From: Coprinellus micaceus
Lineage: Eukaryota > Basidiomycota > Agaricomycetes > Agaricales > Psathyrellaceae
Reading direction: 5' to 3'
NCBI GenBank assembly: GCA_951394405.1
Contig: OX596343.1
Coordinates: 930,001-994,000, forward strand
Length of the DNA: 64,000 bases
In this document: positions 1-8,515 of the stretch, piece by piece
Layout: every line of letters begins with the position of its first letter
How positions within the stretch are numbered: position 1 is the stretch's first letter
The notes under the pieces: model-generated
What the model was told of the DNA's origin: nothing
Database searches by the model: none
The model's input: only the letters and a program-made list of their open reading frames with translations
Position numbers and translations under genes: made by a program

Positions 1-426
1 GGGAACAGCTTATTTAACCACTGGTATGTCCTGTGAACCATAGATGCTCTTGCCTCAGGACCACACCTTGCATATCATGCAACTAGTGTGCCATATTCAA
101 TTGTGATGGCCCATGACTGAACAAAGAAAGAATAAGTTATCTGAGCCCCTGGGACTGGTGTACTGTATACAGCACTTTATTCTGTGCCCCAAGAATCATC
201 CCATACTGCTGTTTGTCTGTGGTTATTTACACAACATACAATAAAAAATACAAATATCAAGCTAAAGCACCTCCTGACAGGGGTGAGAGCAGTGGGTCTA
301 CCTGGACTACCCGGATATGAATAGCCCTGATTCAACGCTTTCTAATGATACCCAAACCTTCCTTATCGGGTAAGAACTGACAGAGAGAGAAGGCAACGAG
401 TATTGTTTGCTCTTATCTAAATGAGT
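1..426. other. no gene recognised
   Basis: I see no open frame with family resemblance, no RNA gene and no clear repeat in this AT-leaning stretch. Position and composition suggest it is transposon flank, but nothing in the sequence proves this. Confidence 0.4.
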
Positions 427-600
427 GTGATGTCATTTGATGGACACAATCTGTCCATCAAATCCGGTACCTGTGATGTAATTTGATGGACAGATTGTGT
501 CCCATCAAATCTGGTACCTGTTCCTGAGATCTGTGATGTCATTTGATGGACAGGCTATCTGCCATCAAATCTGGTGCCTGTTCCTGACAATCATGATGTC
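427..600. repeat. tandem repeat, three diverged units of about 60-75 bp
   Basis: Three successive units share a core reading roughly TGATGTCATTTGATGGACA, then a mirrored ATCAAATCTGGT, then CCTGTTCCTGA. Each unit is an imperfect hairpin, because TTTGATGG pairs with CCATCAAA inside it. Repeats of this kind are common in the subterminal regions of DNA transposons. No terminal inverted repeat was found around them, so the parent element is unknown. Confidence 0.6.
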
Positions 601-654
601 ATATCTATTTTTGGTATCTATGATGTCACCTTCCAAATATATATCCAGGCACAG

Positions 655-892
655 ATGATGTCATGGCTGGATGCATCCAGGCACTGTGGATCTATCCAGT
701 ATCTGGATCTAATCCAGAACCAGGACCCCAGATACCTGTCATGTGACACTCCATCAGATTACCAAGCAAGGCATCCAGGTGGATGAATCCAGGCTTAATC
801 CAGGCTCTGGACAAATCCAGGTGGTCCAGAATGGATCAGAACCAGGGGGGAGGCTGGATGGATCCAGGCGGGAGCAGGCTGGACAGATCCAG
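655..892. repeat. cluster of short palindromic CTGGAT/ATCCAG motifs
   Basis: The motif CTGGAT and its complement ATCCAG recur many times within about 240 bp, often close to each other. The block lies just upstream of the hAT transposase remnant at 949-2213. It looks like the subterminal transposase-binding repeats of a hAT or KDZ element. The link to the neighbouring hAT remnant is inferred from position only. Confidence 0.45.
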
Positions 893-896
893 TTAG

Positions 897-949
897 GCCT
901 ACCCCTTAGGTAGCTGATCCAACAATTTTTTGATACCTAAGAGGTAGGC
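897..949. repeat. inverted repeat, 16-bp arms
   Basis: The arms lie at 897-912 and 934-949. They are complementary over 16 bp with one mismatch (GCCTACCCCTTAGGTA against TACCTAAGAGGTAGGC), around a 21-bp loop. It sits at the edge between the palindromic motif cluster and the first recognisable hAT exon. It could be a fossil transposon terminus or a foldback. Confidence 0.6.
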
Positions 950-2213
950 TAGTCCATGTGACTGAGGTGGTTTCGACTAGGTGGAACTCGACATCGGAGC
1001 TTGCCCGGTCTGGCCGTAAGCTTCGCCCAGCCCTTGACAAGATGGTTCTCATGGCTGAGTTTAACAAGCCTGGTGGAGTGAGGCTTCGTCGGTGCCATAT
1101 GTCTGATAGTGAATGGTCCATTATCACCGACCTTGACCCTCTTCTCAATGTATGTTACTGTCCCTTTCATTGGTCGCATATACTCAACCATTGATCTAGG
1201 CGCTCTTGTATGCTACCAAGAAGGTCTCGCACACCGCCACCCCTCTTATCCACACGGTTATCCCTGTTATTGACTCCCTCACTGCCTACTTCAACAAGAC
1301 CATTGATAACCCTGCTCTCCATCCGGCAGTTCACCACGCCGCCCTCTGTGGTGTCCTCATGCTCAACAAGTACTATGCAAAGACCGATGAGAGTGTGGTC
1401 TACCACATTGCTATGAGTGAGTTCCGTAGACTCTATTTATTGCTAGCTATTCATGTGTCCTTGTTTTGTGCTAGTCCTCCACCCTGAGTTCAAGCTCAAG
1501 TATTTCAAGAAGGCCAAGTGGCTCCCTGAGTGGATTGCAGAAGCTCGCCGTGTTGTCACAGCTGAGTGGGAGTCTCATTACAAGTCAGCCGCTCCCCCTC
1601 AGCCCTCATCATCACACCATGTCCCATCCTCAGCCCTCATCATCACACCATGTCCCATCCTCACCCCGTAATGATGTGAGTTATCGAAGCCTGTTTGTTC
1701 AACTCCTTCCTCATTGGGTCATAGTGCTATGCCGATGTCCATAACATCTTCAACACTCACCTTCAGGCTGCCCCATCGGATAGTGATGCTCTTGAGGATT
1801 GGCTATCCCTCCCCACCATCTCCCTCAATGGTAAGATGGATGTTATTGAGTATTGGTCTCATGAGAAGGCTACGGGCCACCCCCTCACACAGATGGCCCT
1901 GGATTATTTATCCACTCCTGGTATGTCCTTGATTTATTCTTGTTGATCCCCCGACTCACTCAATGCTCTAGCTGCCTTGACGGACATCGAGCTGGCCTTC
2001 TCTCGTGGGGGGCTCACTGTGTCCAAGCTTCACCCCTCCCTTTCAGACTCCTCTACCCATGGTGCAACTGTTCTTGGGGCATGGCATGGGGTTCCAGGTC
2101 TTGTTCCTTATGATTTAATTGTCTCGAAGTTCAAGGAAAAGAGTAAGCACCCTAAAATGAAGGCCCGCCTTGAACCTCAGACCACTGAGGTCATTGATCT
2201 TGAATCTTCGTAG
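949..2213 (+). pseudogene. hAT-type transposase remnant, C-terminal part
   Basis: Five stretches, separated by short GT..AG introns, join into the C-terminal half of a fungal hAT transposase. They begin near 949 (STRWNST), continue at about 1200-1418 (KYYAKTDESVVYHIAM) and about 1473 (FKLKYFKKAKW), and then cover the dimerisation region at about 1730-1920 (YWSHEKATGHPLTQMALDYLS). The last runs from about 1970 (ELAFSRGGLTVSKLHPSLSD) to a stop near 2213. In intact relatives the last block contains the sequence SERxFS; here SERA has become IELA. The N-terminal BED finger and most of the RNase H-like catalytic fold are missing upstream of 949. A 31-bp tandem duplication of coding sequence lies near 1600-1660. 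The remnant is a 5'-truncated, non-functional copy; the hAT assignment is secure, the exon borders are approximate. Confidence 0.75.
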
Positions 2214-2485
2214 AATTAACTGTTCTGTAACTATCTTCTTATATGCCAATGTATGCCTGCTTTCTCTTTCACCTTGTACATGCGAGTTACTTGTGAGTTT
2301 ACTTGTGAGTACTTGATATACTCGCTCACACACAAGTACTTGGACACTTGCGAGTACTTGGAGCCGTGAGTCAAGTGATCCGTGGGAAGATACTCGTGTG
2401 GATCCAAGTATGGCATTTGGCAGGACAAGTACTTGTGCTGCAGGTCCAAGTATACTTGCGAGTGCACTCATGCTATGCCTTAGTC
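2214..2485. repeat. probable hAT 3' end with ACTTG/CAAGT subterminal repeats
   Basis: After the transposase stop codon the sequence is filled with ACTTGCGAGTACTTG-like words in both orientations, including CAAGTACTTG palindromes. That pattern fits the 3' subterminal region of the hAT element just upstream. The repeats stop abruptly near CTATGCCTTAG at about 2481, where LINE endonuclease sequence begins on the other strand. This suggests that the hAT element inserted into, or is fused to, the LINE. I could not identify the matching left terminus or a target duplication. Confidence 0.45.
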
Positions 2486-3507
2486 TCGGGGGAGTTATCC
2501 CCTTGATACTCGTCGTACGCCTTTTCACACTCTTCATCCCACCACTTCTTGGAGTGAGGAGTGACGATGTATTCTTCAGAGTGGGCAAGCCAAGCTCTGT
2601 TGAATATGTCCACGATAGCAGAGGAGAGGGAGTCAATCCCCTCTCTGGTATTGAGGTCATGTACGCCGTTAAGCGCTGGCAAATCTTGCATGACTTGCAC
2701 TAAGAATTCCGTTTCTGAATCCGATTTGGGTTTCAGAGTACGGCCTTGGATCCTCTCGACCACGTGGTCAAGGTGGATAACAGAGGTGAGCGGAACGTGG
2801 TCCGACTCTCCTTGAAGGGGGAGGTTCCGAAGCGGGGCGCTTGCGATAACTTCCGGAGGGGGAAGGAACACCAGATCTATTATGGACCTGATATTCTCAT
2901 CAGCTCGGGACACAAAGGTAGGCCCGATGTTCTGGGGTGGAGCATACTCCAATCCCAGAGTAGCAGCAGTGTCCATTAGGAGCACCGCCTTCGCCCGGTG
3001 GTGAGCGACTTCATCGTCCCACTGGCTCGAGTGACAATTGAAATCCCCTGACATGTGATGTAGCTGGGGAAGTCGATGCGCACGTTCAGCAATGAGGTCA
3101 ATTCCTCTGTGCTGATCGTTGGAGTAGACATTCATGAGATGAATAGGTTCATTCCCCACAAAGAGGGAGATGATCATAACATCTCGATCGTCGATAAGAT
3201 CTCGACGGTACGTCGGACGCATAGTGTCCAGACGTCTAGAAACATAGGTCAAAACTCGAGGCTTTGTCCCAGGGGCCATGGCCGGCGCAAGGCACGACCA
3301 TTGTGGATGACGAGGTGAACCAATCACCTTGGAGCCCTCCTTATCCGTAGCTGAGGGGGCATGTCTTATTAAGCGCCAGGGCGGCTCTTGAAGAAACAGA
3401 ACATCGATTTTATTACATTCGCGCTCGAGAAGTACATTCAAGGACTCATAGTTCTTAGCAATGTTAAAAGTACACAAACGGAGTTTACTGATTAGCGATC
3501 TAACCAT
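2473..3507 (-). pseudogene. LINE (Tad1-type) ORF2, endonuclease domain only
   Basis: This reads as the N-terminal apurinic-type endonuclease (EEP fold) of a non-LTR retrotransposon ORF2. Visible signatures in order are LRLCTFNIAK near the N-terminus, LFLQEPPWRLIRH, a conserved RRDLIDDRDVMIISLFV stretch, the catalytic SGDFNCHSSQWDD, and the terminal GESDHVPL. The Asn, Glu, Asp and His expected of this nuclease are all present. The frame ends about 30 residues after KKWWDEECEKAYDEYQ, where reverse transcriptase should start, so RT and RNase H are absent and retrotransposition is impossible. The start at 3507 was chosen because this ATG overlaps the ORF1 stop codon as TAATG. A related but shorter copy lies at 13890-14218. 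Confidence 0.85.
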
Positions 3508-5816
3508 TAAACAGGACGTGAGTGAGAGATTTGCCTGCCGTGTTGTTGAATAACACGTACCTTGGCATAGAGAGAATCGATCTTGGGACAATCGAAGCGA
3601 GCAGTCCAGAACTCACACCGCCGATCCGTGGCGATGTGACCTTCCTTGCGACAATTGATGCACCTCCGGGTGTGAGGGCAGGCGGTGACCTCCGGGGGAG
3701 TGGGGTCAATAGGAGGGTTGGCCTTGGGCTGACCCTTGCAGCACGTCACGTGCGAGCGATGCTCGTGTTCGCGATGAGGCTGGCCACAGATTGTGCACCG
3801 TGCGTGAGCTTGGCATCCGACAGTAGGGTGACCCCAACACCAGCAGTTCTGGCAGAGAGGGACACCGGGTTGGGGGGTTGCTCCACGAATGAAGCACTCC
3901 CACCCGAGAACGATGATGCGCTTGTCGATCAAGCACTTCGCGCGGGACCCGTGTTGGGAATCCCAGATGTTGAAGTAGGCCGTGGCAGAAGTGCTGCGGT
4001 CCGACTCTTTGATGACCCGGGGCATAGCCGTCAGGTGGATGTAGACGGAGAGAGGGGAGGCCTTGAGGGCGGTCCTGATATCTCCGGCAGTGGTGACGTC
4101 TCCGCTTGCGTTGCGGTAACGAGGACAGCCGACGATCTTGAGGTAAGACGTCGACGATGGTAGACCCGCCCAGATCTTCTTGGCGAGGTCGGGATAGGCG
4201 GCGTGTAGCCATCCGCGGATGACATCGAGGTCATTCTCGGACGGTACTTCCGTCGTGGCGAGGGCCCAGCCCACAGTGGTGTTGCTCCCGGAGAGGATGC
4301 AAATCCTCAATTGCCGGACTTCAAGAGCTGTGTTGAGACCGCCTTGCACGGTTTCCCAAGGAGGAGCGGGGGCCTTGACGCCCTCGCCGAAGATGACGAC
4401 GACCTGCCTTCGAGAAGGCCCGTCGATCGTAAAAGGAGCCTTCGCGGGCTTCTTCTTCTTCGACTTCGAAGAACCAGAAGTGCCGGAGGGCGAGGGGTTC
4501 GCGTCCACCATCTTCGCGATGGAAGCTGCGGGGAGATCAGGGCGAGCCTTTGCCAGAATGGCAGCGGACTCAGCCTTGGAGAGGTTGGCGGCCTTGCGTG
4601 CAACGACGACGAAGATTTGCCGAGCCTTGGGTTTTGTTGCCCCGGCCCGAGGGCCAGCAGGGAGACCTCCACCCGAGGGAGGACGTTGGAACGGGACCGT
4701 CGGTCGAGCCGGTTGGGCATGGACAGGGGTCGATCCAGCGATCGGAAGAGTGGGCCGGTCCTCCGGGCCCTTGGCGGGCTTGGGGGGAGCGGCCGGAGCT
4801 TTAGCCTTGCCCTTCTTCCGGGACACCACTGGGAACAGACAACTCGGATCGGGGGCCTGGGCTAGGGGTGGGGCCCGGGCCGGAGCCTGGGCCGGAGCGA
4901 CGTCCAGATCCATCGCCGGGTCGGCCAGAGCGGGCCGGGTCTGGTCTGTGCGCCGGGTGGGAGTTGGGGGTCTAAAGACCCTACGCCGCACCGTGGGATT
5001 TTCCCCCTGATCGTCCCAGTCAGAGGGCTGGGGATCAGAGAGGAGAGAGAAATCGTCGGTGTTGGACAGTTGTCCGCCTGCCAGGAAGAGTTGTTCGTGC
5101 GCCATAGGCACGTAGACCGCAGGGGGGTCCAGAGCGATAGAGTCAGCCCAGGTAGAGCCCCGGACTGCAGCAGTCAGCCTGTCGAAGGCTGATGAGATAA
5201 GGTCGACCTCTTCCACAGCCATGTCTTCCGTTTCCGCGTCCTGGGACGGCGGGGGAACATCATGGTCGAGGAAGTAGGCGGCGAGAAGGTGGAGGGCGTC
5301 AGAGGCCTCTCGCAGGGATGTGATAGACCTCGTAGGAACTACCGTTGAAGCTCGACTGAAAGTATCCTCCGTGGTTGGAGCTCCCGGCTCTTGACGCAAC
5401 ATCTCCGAACTCGCAGAACCCCTAGGGGTCTGCGACGCCTCTGCTCGGGCGGCTTCCAGGCGAGCCTGGAGGACCTGGGCGGAGAGCGGAAGTGTGTTCA
5501 ACGGATCTTCATCATCTCCATCCGTTGAAGCACGAGAGGGGGGCCTGATCGTTCCTCGCTGGGAGGGAACGTCCGGGCGATAGCGGTCCCTGGTGGAGGA
5601 CACGCGAGGTTGAGACGACCCGAAAGACACCCCCGACTCTGTAGAGATGGTAGATGCCGCACGGGCAGTCGGAGTGCGCTGGTGTCTACCCCCAGGGGAG
5701 GTAGCACGCGAGCGAGGAGGAGGGAGGGTCAAGGGGGGTTGAGCCCGCGATCGAGATCGAGCCCCCGGGGGGGACGACGACGACCGGGGCGGGTCGCGTG
5801 GGTGTGATGTTGGCAT
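3507..5816 (-). CDS. LINE ORF1 (gag-like, CCHC zinc knuckles), 769 aa
   Basis: This is the first ORF of a fungal LINE, whose product would coat the RNA in the ribonucleoprotein. The N-terminal two thirds are low-complexity, rich in Pro, Ser and Arg. A folded segment around residues 480-680 contains FEGxVKAPA-like and WECFIRG motifs. The C-terminus carries a cluster of cysteine knuckles: CQNCWCWGHPTVGC, CTICGQPHREHEHRSHVTCC, and CPHTRRCINCRKEGHIATDRRC. The frame is fully open, but ORF2 downstream is truncated. The ORF ends in TAA, whose last A is the first base of the ORF2 ATG. The second LINE ORF1 at 14211-16919 is a diverged paralogue with the same knuckle layout. Upstream, 5817-5950 resembles sequence ahead of the second ORF1. 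Confidence 0.85.
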   Translation of the reverse strand: MPTSHPRDPPRSSSSPPGARSRSRAQPPLTLPPPRSRATSPGGRHQRTPTARAASTISTESGVSFGSSQPRVSSTRDRYRPDVPSQRGTIRPPSRASTDGDDEDPLNTLPLSAQVLQARLEAARAEASQTPRGSASSEMLRQEPGAPTTEDTFSRASTVVPTRSITSLREASDALHLLAAYFLDHDVPPPSQDAETEDMAVEEVDLISSAFDRLTAAVRGSTWADSIALDPPAVYVPMAHEQLFLAGGQLSNTDDFSLLSDPQPSDWDDQGENPTVRRRVFRPPTPTRRTDQTRPALADPAMDLDVAPAQAPARAPPLAQAPDPSCLFPVVSRKKGKAKAPAAPPKPAKGPEDRPTLPIAGSTPVHAQPARPTVPFQRPPSGGGLPAGPRAGATKPKARQIFVVVARKAANLSKAESAAILAKARPDLPAASIAKMVDANPSPSGTSGSSKSKKKKPAKAPFTIDGPSRRQVVVIFGEGVKAPAPPWETVQGGLNTALEVRQLRICILSGSNTTVGWALATTEVPSENDLDVIRGWLHAAYPDLAKKIWAGLPSSTSYLKIVGCPRYRNASGDVTTAGDIRTALKASPLSVYIHLTAMPRVIKESDRSTSATAYFNIWDSQHGSRAKCLIDKRIIVLGWECFIRGATPQPGVPLCQNCWCWGHPTVGCQAHARCTICGQPHREHEHRSHVTCCKGQPKANPPIDPTPPEVTACPHTRRCINCRKEGHIATDRRCEFWTARFDCPKIDSLYAKVRVIQQHGRQISHSRPV

Positions 5817-5901
5817 CGATGATGCCGAAGGCGGATGTTGTACCGATAACGCTAGGCGTCGTCTTCCTATATGTCGAGTAGCGAAGAATGCGAGGTGGAG
5901 A

Positions 5902-6572
5902 GTGTGCGGCCCAAAGAGGAAGGTGGTGGTACGAGATCAAGAAGCGATGCCTGCACCTCCTGTCCCAGCTCCTGCACCTGCACCTGCGCCACCTCTTGCT
6001 GCCCCCGCACCTCGTCCTCTCACCGCCCCTGCCCTTGGCCGGGCCCTTGCACCGCAACTCGCCCCTGCTCCCCCAGCTCTCTGGGAAGCCAGGGAACCGA
6101 GTCCTGCCGTTGACGATGAGAGTGATGATGACATGGGTGGATACGGTGAAGTCAACGACTTCGCAGGTGTTTCTGCCACTGGTGACCCTCGTACCTACAG
6201 GGAAGCCCTTGCTCGGCCTGACAGTCAGCACTGGGAAGCTGCCGCATGCGAGGAGATCCTCACCCTCACAGGCAATGGGACTTGGGAGCTAGTCGAACTG
6301 CCTCCTGGAGCCAAGGCCATCCCCTCTGGCTGGGTCTTCAAGACCAAACGCACTCCTGACGGCAAAGTTGAACGCTTCAAGGGTCGTATTGTGGCCAAGG
6401 GCTGCAGCCAACGTCCTGGGATCGACTACTCTGAGACCTACGCCCCCACCTTCCGTCCTGCTGCCTTTCGAAATGCCCTTGCAGCTGCTGGGATTGAGGA
6501 CATGCACCTTCGTTCCTGCGACTTCTCCTCTGCCTTCACCAACGGCGACTTGGACGAAGTCATCTACATGCG
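5902..6572 (+). pseudogene. Ty1/Copia polyprotein, N-terminal part of reverse transcriptase (5' fragment)
   Basis: A Pro/Ala-rich linker leads into the start of a Copia reverse transcriptase. Recognisable blocks are YREALARPDSQHWEAAACEE, the WxFKTKRTPDGKVERFKGRI block, and YSETYAPTFRPAAFRNALA. The frame reaches LDEVIYMR and is interrupted exactly there by the composite element at 6573-12025. The other half resumes at 12034 in the same frame. No gag, protease, integrase or 5' LTR lies upstream; instead a LINE 5' end abuts at about 5950. The Copia copy was therefore already 5'-deleted or joined to the LINE by rearrangement. Confidence 0.85.
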
Positions 6573-6994
6573 GAGTACTTTACTGTGCCCCACTTCTCTA
6601 ATTGGACTCCATTGGGTATCCAATGGGGTCCATTGGAGTCCAATTGGGGTTGTTGGGTAGACTGCCCCCCAAATTCTATGCCATTGGGCCTAGCCCACCC
6701 CAACCAACCCCAATCTACCACCCAAAATTCACACATTGGACTCCAATTGGACCAAAAATAACAGTTTCCCCAGCCTAGACTCACAAGACACCATTGGGGT
6801 TGCAATTTGGGGTCCATTAGACAAAATCTCATTGGACTCCAATGGAGTTCCAGTGGGGACCCATGACCCAAGTGGTGCAAAAGCGTGGGTATGGGAAACT
6901 GTGGCTGTGCTATTTTGACATATGATATCATTCTGTCACATTAATTCCGGAAAATTACCGAAAATTACCGAAAATTACCGAAAATATTCCCATC

Positions 6995-7069
6995 ATTCTT
7001 GTTTGGGAAATATGACATCATAACTGTTATGACAAATTTGACATGTAACCTTATTCCACCACATTAATT
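6995..7069. repeat. left copy of a 75-bp direct repeat flanking the DIRS-like insert
   Basis: The stretch starts ATTCTTGTTTGGGAA and ends CCACCACATTAATT. It recurs at 11444-11518 with only two differences. In intact 1-kb copies, for example near 22526-22601, the sequence occurs once. The segment was therefore doubled when the DIRS-like sequence arrived between the copies. Confidence 0.85.
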
Positions 7070-7287
7070 GATGGTCTCGGAGTAAACTTGTGCTCCGAGA
7101 GTGAGGTCTATGGCTGAGTCAGTGTGGCGGAGGAAGATCTCTTGCTTCCCGCCACGCCGACTCCTGCTTGCTCAAGGCTCTACAACATAGTGTAGAGCAC
7201 GGTTCTTCTCAGAAAACACGTAGATCGTGCAACCTACCGAACACGCTTCAAGCTTTCCACAAAAATTTCCAAGAATTAGTATTCACT

Positions 7288-8214
7288 ATGCAGGTCGTAA
7301 ACAACCCCTACTTGGAAGAATGCCCTGATTTCTCAGGGGACGCTCACCGGGCCCAGCGCCTGAGGCTCGTCACAGCTGGACTGTCCGAGGCCGACGCTAC
7401 GGAATTTTTGCAATCCTCATGGACCGCGGTGAACGAAGAAGCGAAGGAACGATGGGATCAACTGAGACATGAACACCAGTTGGCCGAAGCTGAAGAAGCC
7501 CGACTGGCTGCGGAAGCAGAGGCCCTCAGGGAGGCAGCAGAGCGCGAGGAGAGAGACGCCCAGGTGGCTGAAGACCGGAAGAAGAATCGAACCAAGTTCA
7601 TTCCCGTAGTGGTCGGCGCCAAGATGCCCAACACTGATCCAATCTACTTCACGACTGCCTACATGACGAAGTTGCGGAAGGGAGAACTCCAAGAACTTTG
7701 GCTCATGACCCCACAGGGTATGCGTTACTTGCTGAAGGCACTCGGGACGTCATCCGCACCACAAGCATGGTCTTTGTCGACTGGAGAGGATGGCCAGGTG
7801 AAGGTCGTCGCCTCGGACGAACTAAAGCTGTCGAACGTCCTCATTAGGGATGAAGACCTTTCGTGGGAGGATTTTCTCAGCGCTCTTATCCTTCTCATCA
7901 AGGCTATGAAGGAGGCGGAATGGCCGGTAGACAGAGTTGAGATGTTCAGCCGTCTAGCTGGAGTCATCCAGTCTCACCCCTACGCCACCTCGCTCGACAC
8001 CATGGGATGCGACAAGCGGGCGCTCATCATCTATGTTGCACGCCAGCGTCGGGCCTGGCACACCATGGCCCTGCGTGAGCAGTCGCTGCCCGACCTCTCG
8101 ATCATCGATGAAACGGCTTTGGCTCGGGCTTGGGAGGAGGTGTTTAGGAATTTTAGGCAGGCAAACTTTCGCGAGGTGCGTGTGGTTCTCTCTCCGTGTT
8201 TGGAAACACACTGA
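7288..8214 (+). CDS. DIRS-like retrotransposon gag-like ORF
   Basis: This is the first ORF of the DIRS-like unit. It encodes about 308 residues with a charged helical N-terminal half (a run of EEARLAAEAEALREAAEREE near residues 70-100) and then a conserved domain. That domain contains KFIPVVVGAKMP, RKGELQELWLMTPQG, LSWEDFLSALILLIKAM and VARQRRAWHTMA. It matches the pattern of the gag-like protein that precedes RT in Agaricomycete DIRS elements. The start at 7288 is the first ATG ahead of conserved sequence; the open frame extends further upstream without an obvious ATG. The frame closes before the zinc-knuckle region. Confidence 0.6.
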   Translation: MQVVNNPYLEECPDFSGDAHRAQRLRLVTAGLSEADATEFLQSSWTAVNEEAKERWDQLRHEHQLAEAEEARLAAEAEALREAAEREERDAQVAEDRKKNRTKFIPVVVGAKMPNTDPIYFTTAYMTKLRKGELQELWLMTPQGMRYLLKALGTSSAPQAWSLSTGEDGQVKVVASDELKLSNVLIRDEDLSWEDFLSALILLIKAMKEAEWPVDRVEMFSRLAGVIQSHPYATSLDTMGCDKRALIIYVARQRRAWHTMALREQSLPDLSIIDETALARAWEEVFRNFRQANFREVRVVLSPCLETH

Positions 8215-8515
8215 CCTTGTTTGGACTGCAACCGTGCCTCATCAACCTACTCGGAAAATCTACTCCCTTCAACATCGCTCGCACCTGCTTGATCTTACGC
8301 GTGGGTGTTCGCTCGAATAACCACATCGCGATGGCGTTCATGCGCAACGGCGCTCACGCTTTGGCGTTCCCCTATCCTCTGCTTGGTCCCTGCTCGCACC
8401 GTACAGTCATTGGGACCTACGCAGAACGCTCGTCAGCCAGTTCAAGTCGACAATGGTCGTCATCAGCGGGGTCGTGGAATGAACCGTCTTCCTTCACGAT
8501 CGCCGTCCCCACGCC

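Noticed and set aside
427..600. CRISPR-like array of repeats and spacers
   Set aside because: Unit length, divergence and internal hairpins fit transposon subterminal repeats; the host is a eukaryote and no cas genes are present.
4219..5010. Long plus-strand frames opposite the first LINE ORF1
   Set aside because: They are Arg/Gly/Ala-rich mirror translations of the GC-rich ORF1 and resemble no family.
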